64,000 nt of DNA from Blastopirellula sediminis (GTDB lineage Bacteria; Planctomycetota; Planctomycetia; Pirellulales; Pirellulaceae). Position numbers and translations under genes: made by a program. Shown in pieces: positions 17,916-26,901 of the stretch (position 1 is the first letter of the stretch; every line of letters begins with the position of its first letter). Under the pieces are notes generated by a model that was not told the origin of the DNA, did not search any database, and saw only the letters and a list, made by a program, of their open reading frames with translations. The DNA lies in NCBI RefSeq assembly GCF_020966755.1, contig NZ_JAJKFT010000010.1:1514720-1578719 (forward strand), given 5' to 3'.

Positions 17916-20900
17916 GATCGGCACTTCCGGAGTTAACGGAGGATCGCAGAACTCCGGCTGCGGGACCACGTCGGTCTCATCCTTCGTCGTTACTTTTTTT
18001 TCACCGCTTTGCCCACGTGCGATCGCCAGCGCCTGAAAGACGCTGAGGGCGGCGTCGACGTCATCTTCGGTGAGCGACGCCGTTACCGTCGCGCGAATTC
18101 GCGGTTTGTCCATCGGGACGGCCGGGTAGAAGACCGGAACGACGAACAGGCCGTTGTCGCGGCAGTACCCGGTCGCTTCCAGCGTCTCTTGTTCCGTCGG
18201 GAAAATGATCGGAACGACCGCCGATTCGGTCGGCGGCACTTCATAGCCCAGCTGACGAAGGCCATTCACAAACTGGTCGCGCAGTTTTCGTAAGTGACCA
18301 GCGAGGTGCTTTTCGCGGCGGATGATCTCAAAGCACTTCCGTGCGGCGCCAACTTGGGCGGCGGGCAACGAGGCCGAGAAGATAAAGCCGCGAGCATTGC
18401 ACTTCAGGTAGTCGATGATCTCCTGTCGTGCGGCGATGAAACCGCCGCAGCTGGCGATTGACTTCGAGAGGGTTCCCATCTTGATGTCGATCGCGTCGTC
18501 CGGCAGGTTGAAGTACTCCTGGATGCCGCGACCATATTCGCCGATCACGCCCAGGCTGTGGGCTTCGTCGACCATCAACATCGCGCCGTATTGGCGGCAG
18601 AGCTGGACGATCTCGGGAAGAGGAGCGACGTCCCCTTCCATCGAGTAGACTGCGTCGACAATCACGAGGATTCGTTTACCCGAATGTTCCTTCAGCTGCG
18701 CTTCGAGCGCCTGCAGATTGTTGTGCGGGAACATCAGGAAGGTAGCCGCCGAAAACTGGCAACCGTCGACGATGCTGGCGTGGTTCAGCTCGTCGCCGAT
18801 CACCACGTCTCCCTTGCCGACCAACGCGGCGACCGTCGCCATGTTGGTCATGAACCCGCTGCTGTAGACGATCGCGTCATCGGCATGGAAGAAATCGGCG
18901 ATTTCCTTTTCCAGCTCGCGGTGAGCGTCGAACGTACCGGCCAGCAAGCGAACGCCGTGGGCGCCGGTGCCGTACGATTGAATCGCTTCTTCCGCCGCCT
19001 GGTTCACTTCGGGGCGATTGATCAAGCCGAGGTAGCTATAGGACGCCATCATCAGCATCTTGCGATCGCCGACCTGGACGTAGCTCCCTTGTTGATGACC
19101 GATTGGCGTGCCGAAATAGTCGTGGCCAGCTTCGCGGAAGTGATGGAATCGCTTCAGCTTGTCTTTGTAGAAGCCGAGATAGTCCTCTTGCGACAGCGGC
19201 CCGCGATTGGCGCCGGCGTCCGCAGCTGAGCCCGGAGCGCAGCGACTGAGGAACTGGCTAAGCTCGGCGATCGTATGGTGATCGTACAGCGTATCAGCTT
19301 CGATAACGCAGCCCAGCTTCTTCTCGAGTCGAGCGCCGATGTCGGCGGCGGCCAGCGAGTCGATGCCGAGCGAAGTGAAGGTGGTGTGCCCGTCGAGCGG
19401 AGGGAGGCGTTGCTCTTCGTCGCGCGACCATTCCTGCAGCGTTTCGCAAATCAGGGCGGTCAGTTCGGCGGCGCCGGAGGGAGACGTTTCGACCGTTTCC
19501 GGCGTACGCACTTCCGACTCGAAGAGAACTTCAAACTCGCCGCTTTCAAACTTCCGCTTCGTAAGTTGTCGCTGAACTTTGCCGCTGGAGGTGGTCGGGA
19601 AAGTGGTCGGACGGACGAAGACGAGATCGGTTAGCGCGACTTCAAACTCGTTCAGGATGTCGCTGCGGAGCGCGTCGATCTTGTGGTTCAGCTTGACCAG
19701 TTCGCCGTTCGGACCGTGGGGCGAGTTCGACCAGCGAACCATTTCGCGCGAACCGGCCGCGACGACCAGCAGTTTTTCTTCGCCGCCGGATTCGATCGAA
19801 AACGCGGCGCAGCAGTTCGGCAGGATCGCGTCAAAGTGCTGTTCCACCAGCTCTTCGATGTCTTGCGGATAGATGTTGCGACCCCGAATGATGATCAAGT
19901 CTTTCAGGCGGCCGGTTACATAGAGCGTGCCGTCGCGGAGAAAGCCGTAGTCGCCGGTTCGCAGCCAATTGCGCTCGTCGCCGGGCAGCTTCGCTTGGAA
20001 CGAGCTGAGGGACGCTTCCTCACGCTGCCAATAGCCTTTAGCGACGCTGTCGCCGTGGGCCCAGATTTCGCCGACTTCGTTGTCGCTGCACTCGGCGAGA
20101 GTTTCGGGATTGACGATGCGGACTTCCAGATCGGCGCCGATCTGGCCGCAGCTAACCAGCGGGCGACCTTCTTCGGTTTCGACGATGCGATGTTGTTCCA
20201 GCTGCGAGAGATCGACCGTAATGACCTTCGTCTCGGCGAGCGGCGGACCGCCCGAAACGAGCAGCGTCGTTTCGGCCATCCCGTAACAGGGGAAGAAGGC
20301 GTTCGGGCGGAAGCCGCACTCGGCGAATTCCTGGCTGAACCGCTCGAGCGTTTCGGCGCGCACCGGTTCGGAACCGTTAAACGCGACATGCAGCGTCGAG
20401 AGGTCGAGTTTGCTCTTCTGCTCCGGCGTGATCCGTTTGGCGCACAACTCGTAGGCAAAGTTGGGAGCGCCGGTCACCGTCGCTTTGTAATCCGAGACCG
20501 TTTGCAGCCATTTGATCGGGTCGCGCAGGAACGTGTTGGGCGCCATCAAGATCGACGGGGCGCCGACGAACAGCGGTCCTAAGATCCCGCCGATCAGTCC
20601 CATGTCGTGGAACATCGGCAGCCACGAAACCATCACCGAATGGGCGGCGAACTGGAAGTACTTTTGAATCAGCAGTTCGTTGGCGACGATGTTGCCATGC
20701 GTCACCATCACTCCTTTGGGGACCGCCGTCGAACCTGAAGTGTATTGCAAGAACGCCAGCTGATCGGCTTGCAGCTCAGGGAGCGAACCGCCGCTGACGC
20801 TTTCCAGTTGGTCGGTCACGATCACCGGCGCGTTGGCGACCGAACCGGCGATTTCCGCTTCGACGTTGCGACGGGTCTCGGCCGAGCAGAGGAGCAATCG

Positions 20901-21230
20901 CGGCGTGCAATCCTGGGCGATCGTCAGGATCCGCTCGGCGTTACGGTTCTTCTTGGGGGGATAGGCGGGAACAGCGACGATCCCGGCGTACAGGCAGCCC
21001 AGAAAGGCCTCGATAAAGTCGATGCCGGCCTGGTACATCATCAACGCCCGATCGCCAGGCTTGGCGACCGTCAGCAGGTGATGCGCAATCTGTTGAGCTC
21101 GAGCGTCGAGATCTCGGTAGCTGACCGAAATGCTTTCTTCATCCGATTTCAGAAAGGTGAAAGCGGATTTGTCACCCTGCGTATCGACGTGGTTGCGAAG
21201 CGCATCGAGGAGGGTTTCAGGTTTCTTCAT
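17901..21230 (-). CDS. Fused fatty acyl-AMP ligase, acyl carrier protein and alpha-oxoamine synthase
   Basis: A single 1109-aa chain with three modules. Residues 1 to about 575: FAAL-type adenylating domain (LQYTSGSTAVPKGVM motif, GRNIYPQDIEE hinge and C-terminal DLVFV/SGKVQRQ region). About 590-670: acyl carrier protein with the phosphopantetheine site D-S625-L. About 690-1085: PLP-dependent alpha-oxoamine synthase (serine palmitoyltransferase/AONS/KBL class) with GTGAHGVRLLAGT, VDEAHSLGV and the PLP lysine in TLSK923S. Predicted chemistry: activate a fatty acid with ATP, load it on the ACP, and condense it with an amino acid with loss of CO2, giving a 3-keto amine such as a sphingoid-base precursor. 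It ends beside a convergent MMPL transporter. Domain calls are strong; the amino-acid substrate is inferred. No inactivating change seen in any active site. Confidence 0.93.
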   Translation of the reverse strand: MKKPETLLDALRNHVDTQGDKSAFTFLKSDEESISVSYRDLDARAQQIAHHLLTVAKPGDRALMMYQAGIDFIEAFLGCLYAGIVAVPAYPPKKNRNAERILTIAQDCTPRLLLCSAETRRNVEAEIAGSVANAPVIVTDQLESVSGGSLPELQADQLAFLQYTSGSTAVPKGVMVTHGNIVANELLIQKYFQFAAHSVMVSWLPMFHDMGLIGGILGPLFVGAPSILMAPNTFLRDPIKWLQTVSDYKATVTGAPNFAYELCAKRITPEQKSKLDLSTLHVAFNGSEPVRAETLERFSQEFAECGFRPNAFFPCYGMAETTLLVSGGPPLAETKVITVDLSQLEQHRIVETEEGRPLVSCGQIGADLEVRIVNPETLAECSDNEVGEIWAHGDSVAKGYWQREEASLSSFQAKLPGDERNWLRTGDYGFLRDGTLYVTGRLKDLIIIRGRNIYPQDIEELVEQHFDAILPNCCAAFSIESGGEEKLLVVAAGSREMVRWSNSPHGPNGELVKLNHKIDALRSDILNEFEVALTDLVFVRPTTFPTTSSGKVQRQLTKRKFESGEFEVLFESEVRTPETVETSPSGAAELTALICETLQEWSRDEEQRLPPLDGHTTFTSLGIDSLAAADIGARLEKKLGCVIEADTLYDHHTIAELSQFLSRCAPGSAADAGANRGPLSQEDYLGFYKDKLKRFHHFREAGHDYFGTPIGHQQGSYVQVGDRKMLMMASYSYLGLINRPEVNQAAEEAIQSYGTGAHGVRLLAGTFDAHRELEKEIADFFHADDAIVYSSGFMTNMATVAALVGKGDVVIGDELNHASIVDGCQFSAATFLMFPHNNLQALEAQLKEHSGKRILVIVDAVYSMEGDVAPLPEIVQLCRQYGAMLMVDEAHSLGVIGEYGRGIQEYFNLPDDAIDIKMGTLSKSIASCGGFIAARQEIIDYLKCNARGFIFSASLPAAQVGAARKCFEIIRREKHLAGHLRKLRDQFVNGLRQLGYEVPPTESAVVPIIFPTEQETLEATGYCRDNGLFVVPVFYPAVPMDKPRIRATVTASLTEDDVDAALSVFQALAIARGQSGEKKVTTKDETDVVPQPEFCDPPLTPEVPIRPTR

Positions 21231-21908
21231 CGGGTACCTTCAATGGTAGCGGCGCGAAGAGGCGGGAAATCAATTGAACGGATGCCGATATACCTACGAA
21301 GTCAATTTGCCCAATATATCTACAGTCCCCATTACAACCACAATACCCAATTCGGCCTCATAAGCAATCCTCTCCCTACCTGAAATTGGTGGGGGATCGC
21401 CTTGGAGGAAGTCGATTGATTGACCGCACGGATCGGAATTCATCGGTGCAAAACAGGGGAGCGAAGAAGGGAATTTGTCTGCGATTTTGAGGGTTAATTT
21501 TCTAATCGTTCGCTGATTTCCCGCGGTCGTCCGAGAAAATGCGGGAGAGAAGGAGACGTCTCCTTCCGAGATACACCCTATTCACAACAAGAGGGATCCG
21601 AGAGACCAATTCGGCTGCCGCCGATCAATCGCTCGCACTTTGATTCTTCCCGTGCTGGTGATGCCGATTTTACCGCCCTAAATTTTACAGCCAATAGCTG
21701 GTAAGGGGGGATTCGAAAAGGTCATAAGCGGAGTCCGCCTTTCGCGATAAGGCGCAGATCTTGTCATCTCCGCGCAAATTGCCATCGATAAGCCACATCC
21801 GTTCCGTTCGTAGGCTAATTTTTGATTGCGGGTCCAGTATTGGTAGGCATGTCGGACCGGCGTCGCATGCCGCACCATCAAGAATCGCCAACGAGAGTGT
21901 TTCGACCA
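21231..21908. other. Long intergenic region with an 18-bp palindrome
   Basis: About 678 bases between the start of the fused lipid enzyme (left, minus) and a receiver-domain gene (right, plus). The first 150 bases are AT-richer than the rest of the window and probably hold the promoter of the lipid enzyme. A perfect 18-bp palindrome, GAAGGAGACGTCTCCTTC, lies at 21549-21566. Open frames that overlap the right end are shadows. No RNA gene recognised. Confidence 0.5.
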
Positions 21909-22337
21909 ATGAAGCAGGCAAAACGAACCATCGTGCATGTCGACGATTCCAAAGTGATCTTGGAAATGGTTCACGATCTTCTCACCGAGATCGGATTTGA
22001 CGCCTGCTCGGTAGACGACCCCTGCCGCGTTCCGGAAGCGCTCGAAGCGACCGGCAGCCGGATCCTGATCTCCGACATCGAAATGCCGCAGATGAACGGA
22101 CTCGACCTGCTGAAGCGGACCAAAGGGGAAGACGGCGGCATCAGCGTGATCATGTTGACCGGCGCCGTCGGCCCGAGCGCCGTCCTGCAATCGATGCGGT
22201 GGGGCGCCGAGGCTTGCCACTTCAAACCGCTCAACAACACCTCGCGACTCATCGAGTCGATCCAAGCGGCCTACGCCAAACAAAACGGCTGGTGGACGTC
22301 GCTGAACGAGTCGCACAAGCCGACGCGGTTGGTTTAG
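21909..22337 (+). CDS. Stand-alone response regulator receiver protein
   Basis: A CheY-like single receiver domain of 142 aa from ATG 21909. Key residues are all present: the acidic pair D12-D13 in VDDSK, phosphoacceptor D56 in LISDIEMP, T84 in MLTG, and K106 in HFKPL. No output domain, so it acts through protein contacts, for example as a phospho-relay or chemotaxis-type output. No histidine kinase is adjacent. A longer open frame starts at 21822 and a GTG at 21897 is possible; the ATG immediately before the first beta strand is the best fit to the fold. It converges on the WD40 gene that ends 22 bases downstream. Confidence 0.88.
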   Translation: MKQAKRTIVHVDDSKVILEMVHDLLTEIGFDACSVDDPCRVPEALEATGSRILISDIEMPQMNGLDLLKRTKGEDGGISVIMLTGAVGPSAVLQSMRWGAEACHFKPLNNTSRLIESIQAAYAKQNGWWTSLNESHKPTRLV

Positions 22338-22359
22338 AGGCGAGGGTAGGGGGACGCGG

Positions 22360-24411
22360 CTAGGTTCTCACGCACTCCCAAGGCGGATGTGCGTTCGTTT
22401 CACGAGGATAAATGACGATCGACGCTTCCAGATCGCCGTTAGCGATATTCCAGAGTTTCAGCGTGCCGTCGTTTCCGCCGCTCGCCAGGACGTTGTCGTC
22501 GGGCGAAACGGCAAGCGTTGTGACGGCGGATTGGTGACCCAGGAAATACCGTTTGAGAATGCCGCTTGAAACGTCGAACAGTTCAATCGATCGATCGTAA
22601 GCCGTCGATCGGGCGACGCATTTACCGTCGTGGGTAAAAGCAAAGCAAGTTGGCCAATCGCGCGTCGCCGTGAATTTTCGAATCAAAGTCGAAGTTTCGG
22701 TTGCGATCAGCGACATTCCATAGCCTTCGTTGCCTACCAGCAGCGTCTGGTCGAAAGGAGCGTAAGCGATTCTGGCAATGCCGACGTTTGGTTGATTCCA
22801 GGTTTCGCGAACGTCGATCGCGGCGGCAATGTCGGCCGTAAAGACCAGGGTTCCGTACGATATCGCGAGCCGGTCGCGTGTAGGCGACGCCGCAGAGGAC
22901 TTGATACGGAAAATGTCCGGCAAGGTTTGCGCAGCGATTTCCTCACCATCGCTTAGCCGGCTGACGACAACTTTGCCCGGTTTGCCGTGGTCGTTTCGGT
23001 TTGTCGGTTCATCGTCATAGCCAACGCTCACAAATCGTTGGCCGTCCGCAGAGATCATGCCTCCCAGGAGGCGACCTTTGTGTGGGCGAAACTCAACCCG
23101 CGGCCGCATGGAAGCGATCCCGCACACACGAACGTGTCCGTTAACGTCGGCGACGACAAGCGTCTCGTCGTCATCAGAGAATTCGAGATGAGCGATCGGC
23201 GATGAGTGCTGACGATCTAGTCCGATCACGGCCGGTTTATCGGAATTGCATAGCAGCAACGTGCCGTCCGCTGATCCGGCGGCAACCAGCGGTTTTGATT
23301 TCGCGAACGCAACCGCTGTAATTGGCACAGGAGGTTCGCCAATTCGCAGAATCTCCTCTCCCGTCTCGACGTTCCAGAGAAAGATGGTCTGGAGATCCCC
23401 GGTCCCGGCAAGGGTTTTGCCGTCTGGAGAGAACGCCGTCGTCCGCAGCCATTTTTGGTCGGGAGACGGAATGAACTGGATCGTCTGACCGCTATCGAGT
23501 TCCAGGATGGTTACTCCTCCGAGCGAAAACCCGTAGGAAGGTGGACCGTTGAAGCCGGCGTCTCGGCGGATCGCCGCCAGTTTTCCGTCTGGCGAGAAGG
23601 CGATTCGCTGATTTTTCATTCCGCCGTCTGAGGAATTGTGGGGACGAAACCCCGGAAGCGTTTTGCGCCAGAACTCGCTGAAGTAAGCCCCATCCTCGTC
23701 GGGAGCAATATGCTCGGGCCGATCAGGCGGCACGACCAGGCGAAACCCGTCGTCATGTTCGTGAGCGCCCGCGAACAAATGCGGATCGGTGGCGAGATAG
23801 AGCGGGCTCGCGCTAGCGGCGTCAAAAACCATCACGCCATTACTGTCGACGCACGCAACAAGCTTGCCGTCGTCGGAGTAGATGACGTTTCGCAGGGCCG
23901 CCTTTTCAATTCCGTCGTAATGTGCGGTAAGTTCGCCGCTGGCAAGATCGTAAATCGAGAGGTTGCTCCAAGAGACGACCGCCAGGCTCTGTCCGTTGGG
24001 TGCGAACGCGACTCCGGACCCTTGACCTTGGATCGATCGAATGAGCTCGCCCGACGCCGCATCGAAGAGACGCACTTCTTCCGTTGGCGCTTCGTCGTCC
24101 TCCAAACGCGCGTCGAAATACGATGGGTCGCGATTGGCGAAATAGGCCTGGTAGCTCGCAAGCTCACTTTCGTTCCGGGGGAAGTCAGGCGGCCAACAAG
24201 CGACTGCCACGATTGATCCGTCAGGCGACCAGGCGACGGAGGTGACCTGGATTCCTCCCCAGAACAGCGTTCTCAACAGTGCGCCGCTATGCGCGTCCCA
24301 AAGTTTGGCGGTTCCATCCCAACTGCCGGAAAGAATTCGCCGACCATCGGGAGAGAAAACAAGAGAGTCGACGACGCTCTGATGGCCGACGCCGGAATGC
24401 AGAAATGACAT
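22360..24411 (-). CDS. WD40 repeat protein
   Basis: A 683-aa protein made largely of WD40 repeats, with repeated SPDG turns each followed by a W-D or L-W end strand (for example GSWDGTAKLWD near the N-terminus and GGNDGTLKLWN near the C-terminus). I count roughly 12-14 blades, so two beta-propellers are likely. There is no signal peptide, membrane helix or kinase domain. Such proteins are protein-interaction scaffolds and are strikingly numerous in planctomycetes. The gene is monocistronic by position, with an ATG at 24411, and converges on the receiver-domain gene. Partner and function unknown. Confidence 0.88.
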   Translation of the reverse strand: MSFLHSGVGHQSVVDSLVFSPDGRRILSGSWDGTAKLWDAHSGALLRTLFWGGIQVTSVAWSPDGSIVAVACWPPDFPRNESELASYQAYFANRDPSYFDARLEDDEAPTEEVRLFDAASGELIRSIQGQGSGVAFAPNGQSLAVVSWSNLSIYDLASGELTAHYDGIEKAALRNVIYSDDGKLVACVDSNGVMVFDAASASPLYLATDPHLFAGAHEHDDGFRLVVPPDRPEHIAPDEDGAYFSEFWRKTLPGFRPHNSSDGGMKNQRIAFSPDGKLAAIRRDAGFNGPPSYGFSLGGVTILELDSGQTIQFIPSPDQKWLRTTAFSPDGKTLAGTGDLQTIFLWNVETGEEILRIGEPPVPITAVAFAKSKPLVAAGSADGTLLLCNSDKPAVIGLDRQHSSPIAHLEFSDDDETLVVADVNGHVRVCGIASMRPRVEFRPHKGRLLGGMISADGQRFVSVGYDDEPTNRNDHGKPGKVVVSRLSDGEEIAAQTLPDIFRIKSSAASPTRDRLAISYGTLVFTADIAAAIDVRETWNQPNVGIARIAYAPFDQTLLVGNEGYGMSLIATETSTLIRKFTATRDWPTCFAFTHDGKCVARSTAYDRSIELFDVSSGILKRYFLGHQSAVTTLAVSPDDNVLASGGNDGTLKLWNIANGDLEASIVIYPRETNAHPPWECVRT

Positions 24412-24535
24412 TCAAAGGGGGCGAAATAACAGCCCGCGTAGTCATGGGGGAGAGTGATCCTGTTCCTAGGATGATAACAGTTCGGGATCCGAGAACCAAG
24501 TGAAGTCGGTCAGGCCTCGGTTGGATCTTCGCGAA

Positions 24536-24790
24536 TTAATCCTCCATCTCGGTTCCCGGCGTCCCCGTAAATAGTCGCGGGCGAATGACGACGTCGACTG
24601 TTTCCGACTTCACTTCACCCAGCCAAACCATGGCGTCTCGATCCAAGGCGATCGCTTTCAAGTGGGGGAGTCGGAGGTGCGAGTTGGGACAGAAATAGTT
24701 CTCGTCGACCTGCAGTTCAAACCAGGCGGCCTTGTAGTAGCCGACATGCAGGTCGACGCTCCACCGTGAGTAATCGTCGGATTCATGCAT
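24536..24790 (-). pseudogene. Truncated duplicate of the gene at 26902-27432
   Basis: An 84-aa open frame almost identical to the C-terminal half of the 176-aa protein at 26902-27432 (shared blocks DDYSRWSVDLHVGYYK, DENYFCPNSHLRLP, IALDRDAMVWLGEVKSE, RPRLFTGTPG). DNA similarity continues a little past the apparent ATG (GCATCGGCGCCGA, then CCGCAC) and then stops, so the 5' half was lost or replaced. It is best read as a 3' remnant of a duplicated gene and is probably not functional, though the frame is intact and could still be translated from its internal ATG. The copy-specific differences are few, which suggests a fairly recent duplication. Confidence 0.7.
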
Positions 24791-24977
24791 CGGCGCCGAG
24801 ATGATGCCGCACCGGTCTTCCAGTGGGAAGTGCCTGTCTTGCGAGGATCGCCGCGTTGGGGTGATTCGGCTCTGTGTCGTCGATGCTTTGAATTGGACCT
24901 AGCCGGCACCGACGTTTCTCGTCAGATCGCCTGCAGGTGATTGCTGGAAGGGCTTTTCTAAGTGCTTTTGAGGAAGC

Positions 24978-25112
24978 ATGTTGCGTCGAATGTGTTGGCT
25001 CCTGGCGATCGCCGTAATTCTCTTGATTTTCTTTGGCCTCTCGGCGCTCCGCTTCTCGCTAGGGGGATTAGGACGACGCTTGGCGGTCTACCGAAATCGC
25101 AGGAAGCGATAG
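24978..25112 (+). CDS. Possible small membrane protein, 44 aa
   Basis: Short frame: ATG 24978 preceded by GAGGA three bases upstream, a strongly hydrophobic segment (CWLLAIAVILLIFFGLSAL), then a basic tail ending YRNRRKR. This is a plausible single-pass membrane peptide. It lies just upstream of the secreted protein at 25164 on the same strand. A degraded homologous stretch sits in the equivalent place upstream of the second secreted paralogue (28085-28180: shared F-S-L-x-G-x-G-x-R), where no good start codon remains. Real but minor gene, or a decayed leader; not recognised as a family. Confidence 0.4.
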   Translation: MLRRMCWLLAIAVILLIFFGLSALRFSLGGLGRRLAVYRNRRKR

Positions 25113-25163
25113 TCGTCTCGATGCAACCACACACACCACTTCCAATTTAGAGGTTCAGCCAAA

Positions 25164-26828
25164 ATGCGACGACAATTCATCTCACTGGGGACGGTTCTTC
25201 TTTCACTCGGATGTTTGACCTTGCCGATGGCTTACGCAGGTCCGCCAGGAGGATTCTTCGGTGGGTTTGCCCCGCCGCAACCGCCGACGCCGGGTTACCG
25301 TTCGCACTCAAGCTCAAGCAGCAGCCCAAGCGTCGCTAACGACGTTCTCAGCATCGTCGGCGGCGCGTTTGGTGCTTTCAATCAAGCGAATAATAATCAG
25401 AACCACAACCACAATCACGCGTATAGCCACAACAATGGCTACAGCTACAACAACGGATACAACCGCAGTTACCAACCGCGTACCGTCCCAGCCCCGAACG
25501 TAATTCCTTCTCCCGCGCCTGCTCCGAAGCCGGTGCAAATCCAGCCGAAGAAGAACAAGGCGCCGGTCGTCACCGTCAAGCCGAAGGCGAACGTGATGTT
25601 CACCTCCGCTCGTTTCCTCTCGTTGACTGCCGCCAATCTGCAGCAGATCAACGACGAAGTGATTGAGCAACAGGAAAACGACCTTGATGAAGCGGAAGAG
25701 AAGCTGAAGGACCATCTTCCCCCTGACGAAGCGACTCTCCTTGACCAGATGAATAACTCTGGGATTACGGACCGGGCGAAGAAAATGGAGATTCTGGACG
25801 CGGTAAAGGATGGCGATGCGGATCGGGCTCGGCGACTGTGGGTAGAAGCTAACGGCAGGTCGACCGACGCCCGCGAATTGGAAAAGAAAGTTGACTTGCA
25901 AAACCAACTGAATGAATTGCGAGAACGTAATCGGAACGGCGACCTTTCTCGCCGCGATCTCAAGAACTTTGCCAATAGCGTCCGCGACAAGATGGGCGCA
26001 GGGCGAGACCGGGACGAACTGATGGACCATCTGGACAAGATGGCCGACCGCGCCGATCTGCAGGACTTGCTCAATAACGCCACGCCGAATGCCGGGACCA
26101 TGGGGCTGGGGAGCGGATCACTGTCGGTCATCTACAACCCGAATATGCCGGAGGGGAAGGTGGTTAACCTGGGCAACGGGACGGTGATGGTCGGAACCGA
26201 TCGCGGTGAACTCGAAATCGGGCAGGCTACCTTAGCCGAAGCGCTTGGTATGAAGGTCGCCCAAGGCGAACCGGAGCCGGAGTCGGACGCCAAGATTCCG
26301 ACCAGCGGCGTCGTGCTGCGGAATAGCAAATCGTCGCAGGGTTCGGTCTCGTATGTGGTCAACAGCAAGTACAGCTACGAAATGCAGCCCGGACATATCC
26401 AGTCGCTCGGCAACGGACCGTGGACGGTCGCGTACGATCGCGGCGGTTCGTTCGGCGAAGCGAAGTACACGCTGGATAAGGGAACGTACGAATTTCGACC
26501 GAGCGAAAACGGCTGGAACCTGTATGCCAAGAAGTTTGAGGTGGTGATTGACAACTCGGGCAACCCTGGAGAGTTTCACTATGTCGTCAACAACGTCGCC
26601 AAGACGGTGGCGTCCAACTCAACGCAGACCCACACCAGCGAATACCCGATCGAAGTCCGTTTTGATCGCGGCGACGGTAACGGAACGAAACGGAAGGTGT
26701 TGAGCGACGGCCGCTACGAAGTTGCCGTCAGCCCGCAGGATAACTTGTGGGATTTGTACTCGGCCGATGCGGAGCGAAGCGTCGCGACGGGAAACGCCGC
26801 GACGATCAGCCTCTTCGGAAATGACTAG
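25164..26828 (+). CDS. Secreted protein of unknown function, copy A
   Basis: A 554-aa exported protein (signal peptide to about residue 25, MAYA-GPPGG). Then a Gly/Pro-rich and Asn/His-rich low-complexity region (about 26-125), a Lys/Pro linker, a long charged helical region (about 145-300) and a conserved C-terminal half. The latter contains two tandem units of about 76 residues (about 395-470 and 471-548) sharing YVVN near the start, FDRG in the middle, a G-x-YE turn and a W-x-LY end. It is a paralogue of the gene at 28248; the C-terminal 270 residues are nearly identical, while the His/Asn-rich part differs. No enzyme motif recognised. A strong terminator follows at 26847. Likely periplasmic or surface; histidine-rich region may bind metal (inference). 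Confidence 0.85.
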   Translation: MRRQFISLGTVLLSLGCLTLPMAYAGPPGGFFGGFAPPQPPTPGYRSHSSSSSSPSVANDVLSIVGGAFGAFNQANNNQNHNHNHAYSHNNGYSYNNGYNRSYQPRTVPAPNVIPSPAPAPKPVQIQPKKNKAPVVTVKPKANVMFTSARFLSLTAANLQQINDEVIEQQENDLDEAEEKLKDHLPPDEATLLDQMNNSGITDRAKKMEILDAVKDGDADRARRLWVEANGRSTDARELEKKVDLQNQLNELRERNRNGDLSRRDLKNFANSVRDKMGAGRDRDELMDHLDKMADRADLQDLLNNATPNAGTMGLGSGSLSVIYNPNMPEGKVVNLGNGTVMVGTDRGELEIGQATLAEALGMKVAQGEPEPESDAKIPTSGVVLRNSKSSQGSVSYVVNSKYSYEMQPGHIQSLGNGPWTVAYDRGGSFGEAKYTLDKGTYEFRPSENGWNLYAKKFEVVIDNSGNPGEFHYVVNNVAKTVASNSTQTHTSEYPIEVRFDRGDGNGTKRKVLSDGRYEVAVSPQDNLWDLYSADAERSVATGNAATISLFGND

Positions 26829-26846
26829 CAAGGGGATCACAATGAC

Positions 26847-26884
26847 GTCAGGCCGCGAGTCCTGTTCGCGGCCTGACGCTTTTC
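26847..26884 (+). terminator. Strong terminator after secreted protein copy A
   Basis: A perfect 12-bp stem GTCAGGCCGCGA/TCGCGGCCTGAC (26847-26858 and 26866-26877), seven-base loop, then GCTTTTC. It sits 18 bases after the stop codon and separates it from the convergent gene ending at 26902, so it may serve both strands. Confidence 0.85.
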
Positions 26885-26901
26885 TTGTTTGAGCGTTTAC
26901 G

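Noticed and set aside
18558-20582. Plus-strand frames over the FAAL-ACP-oxoamine synthase
   Set aside because: Shadows of a strongly supported three-domain gene.
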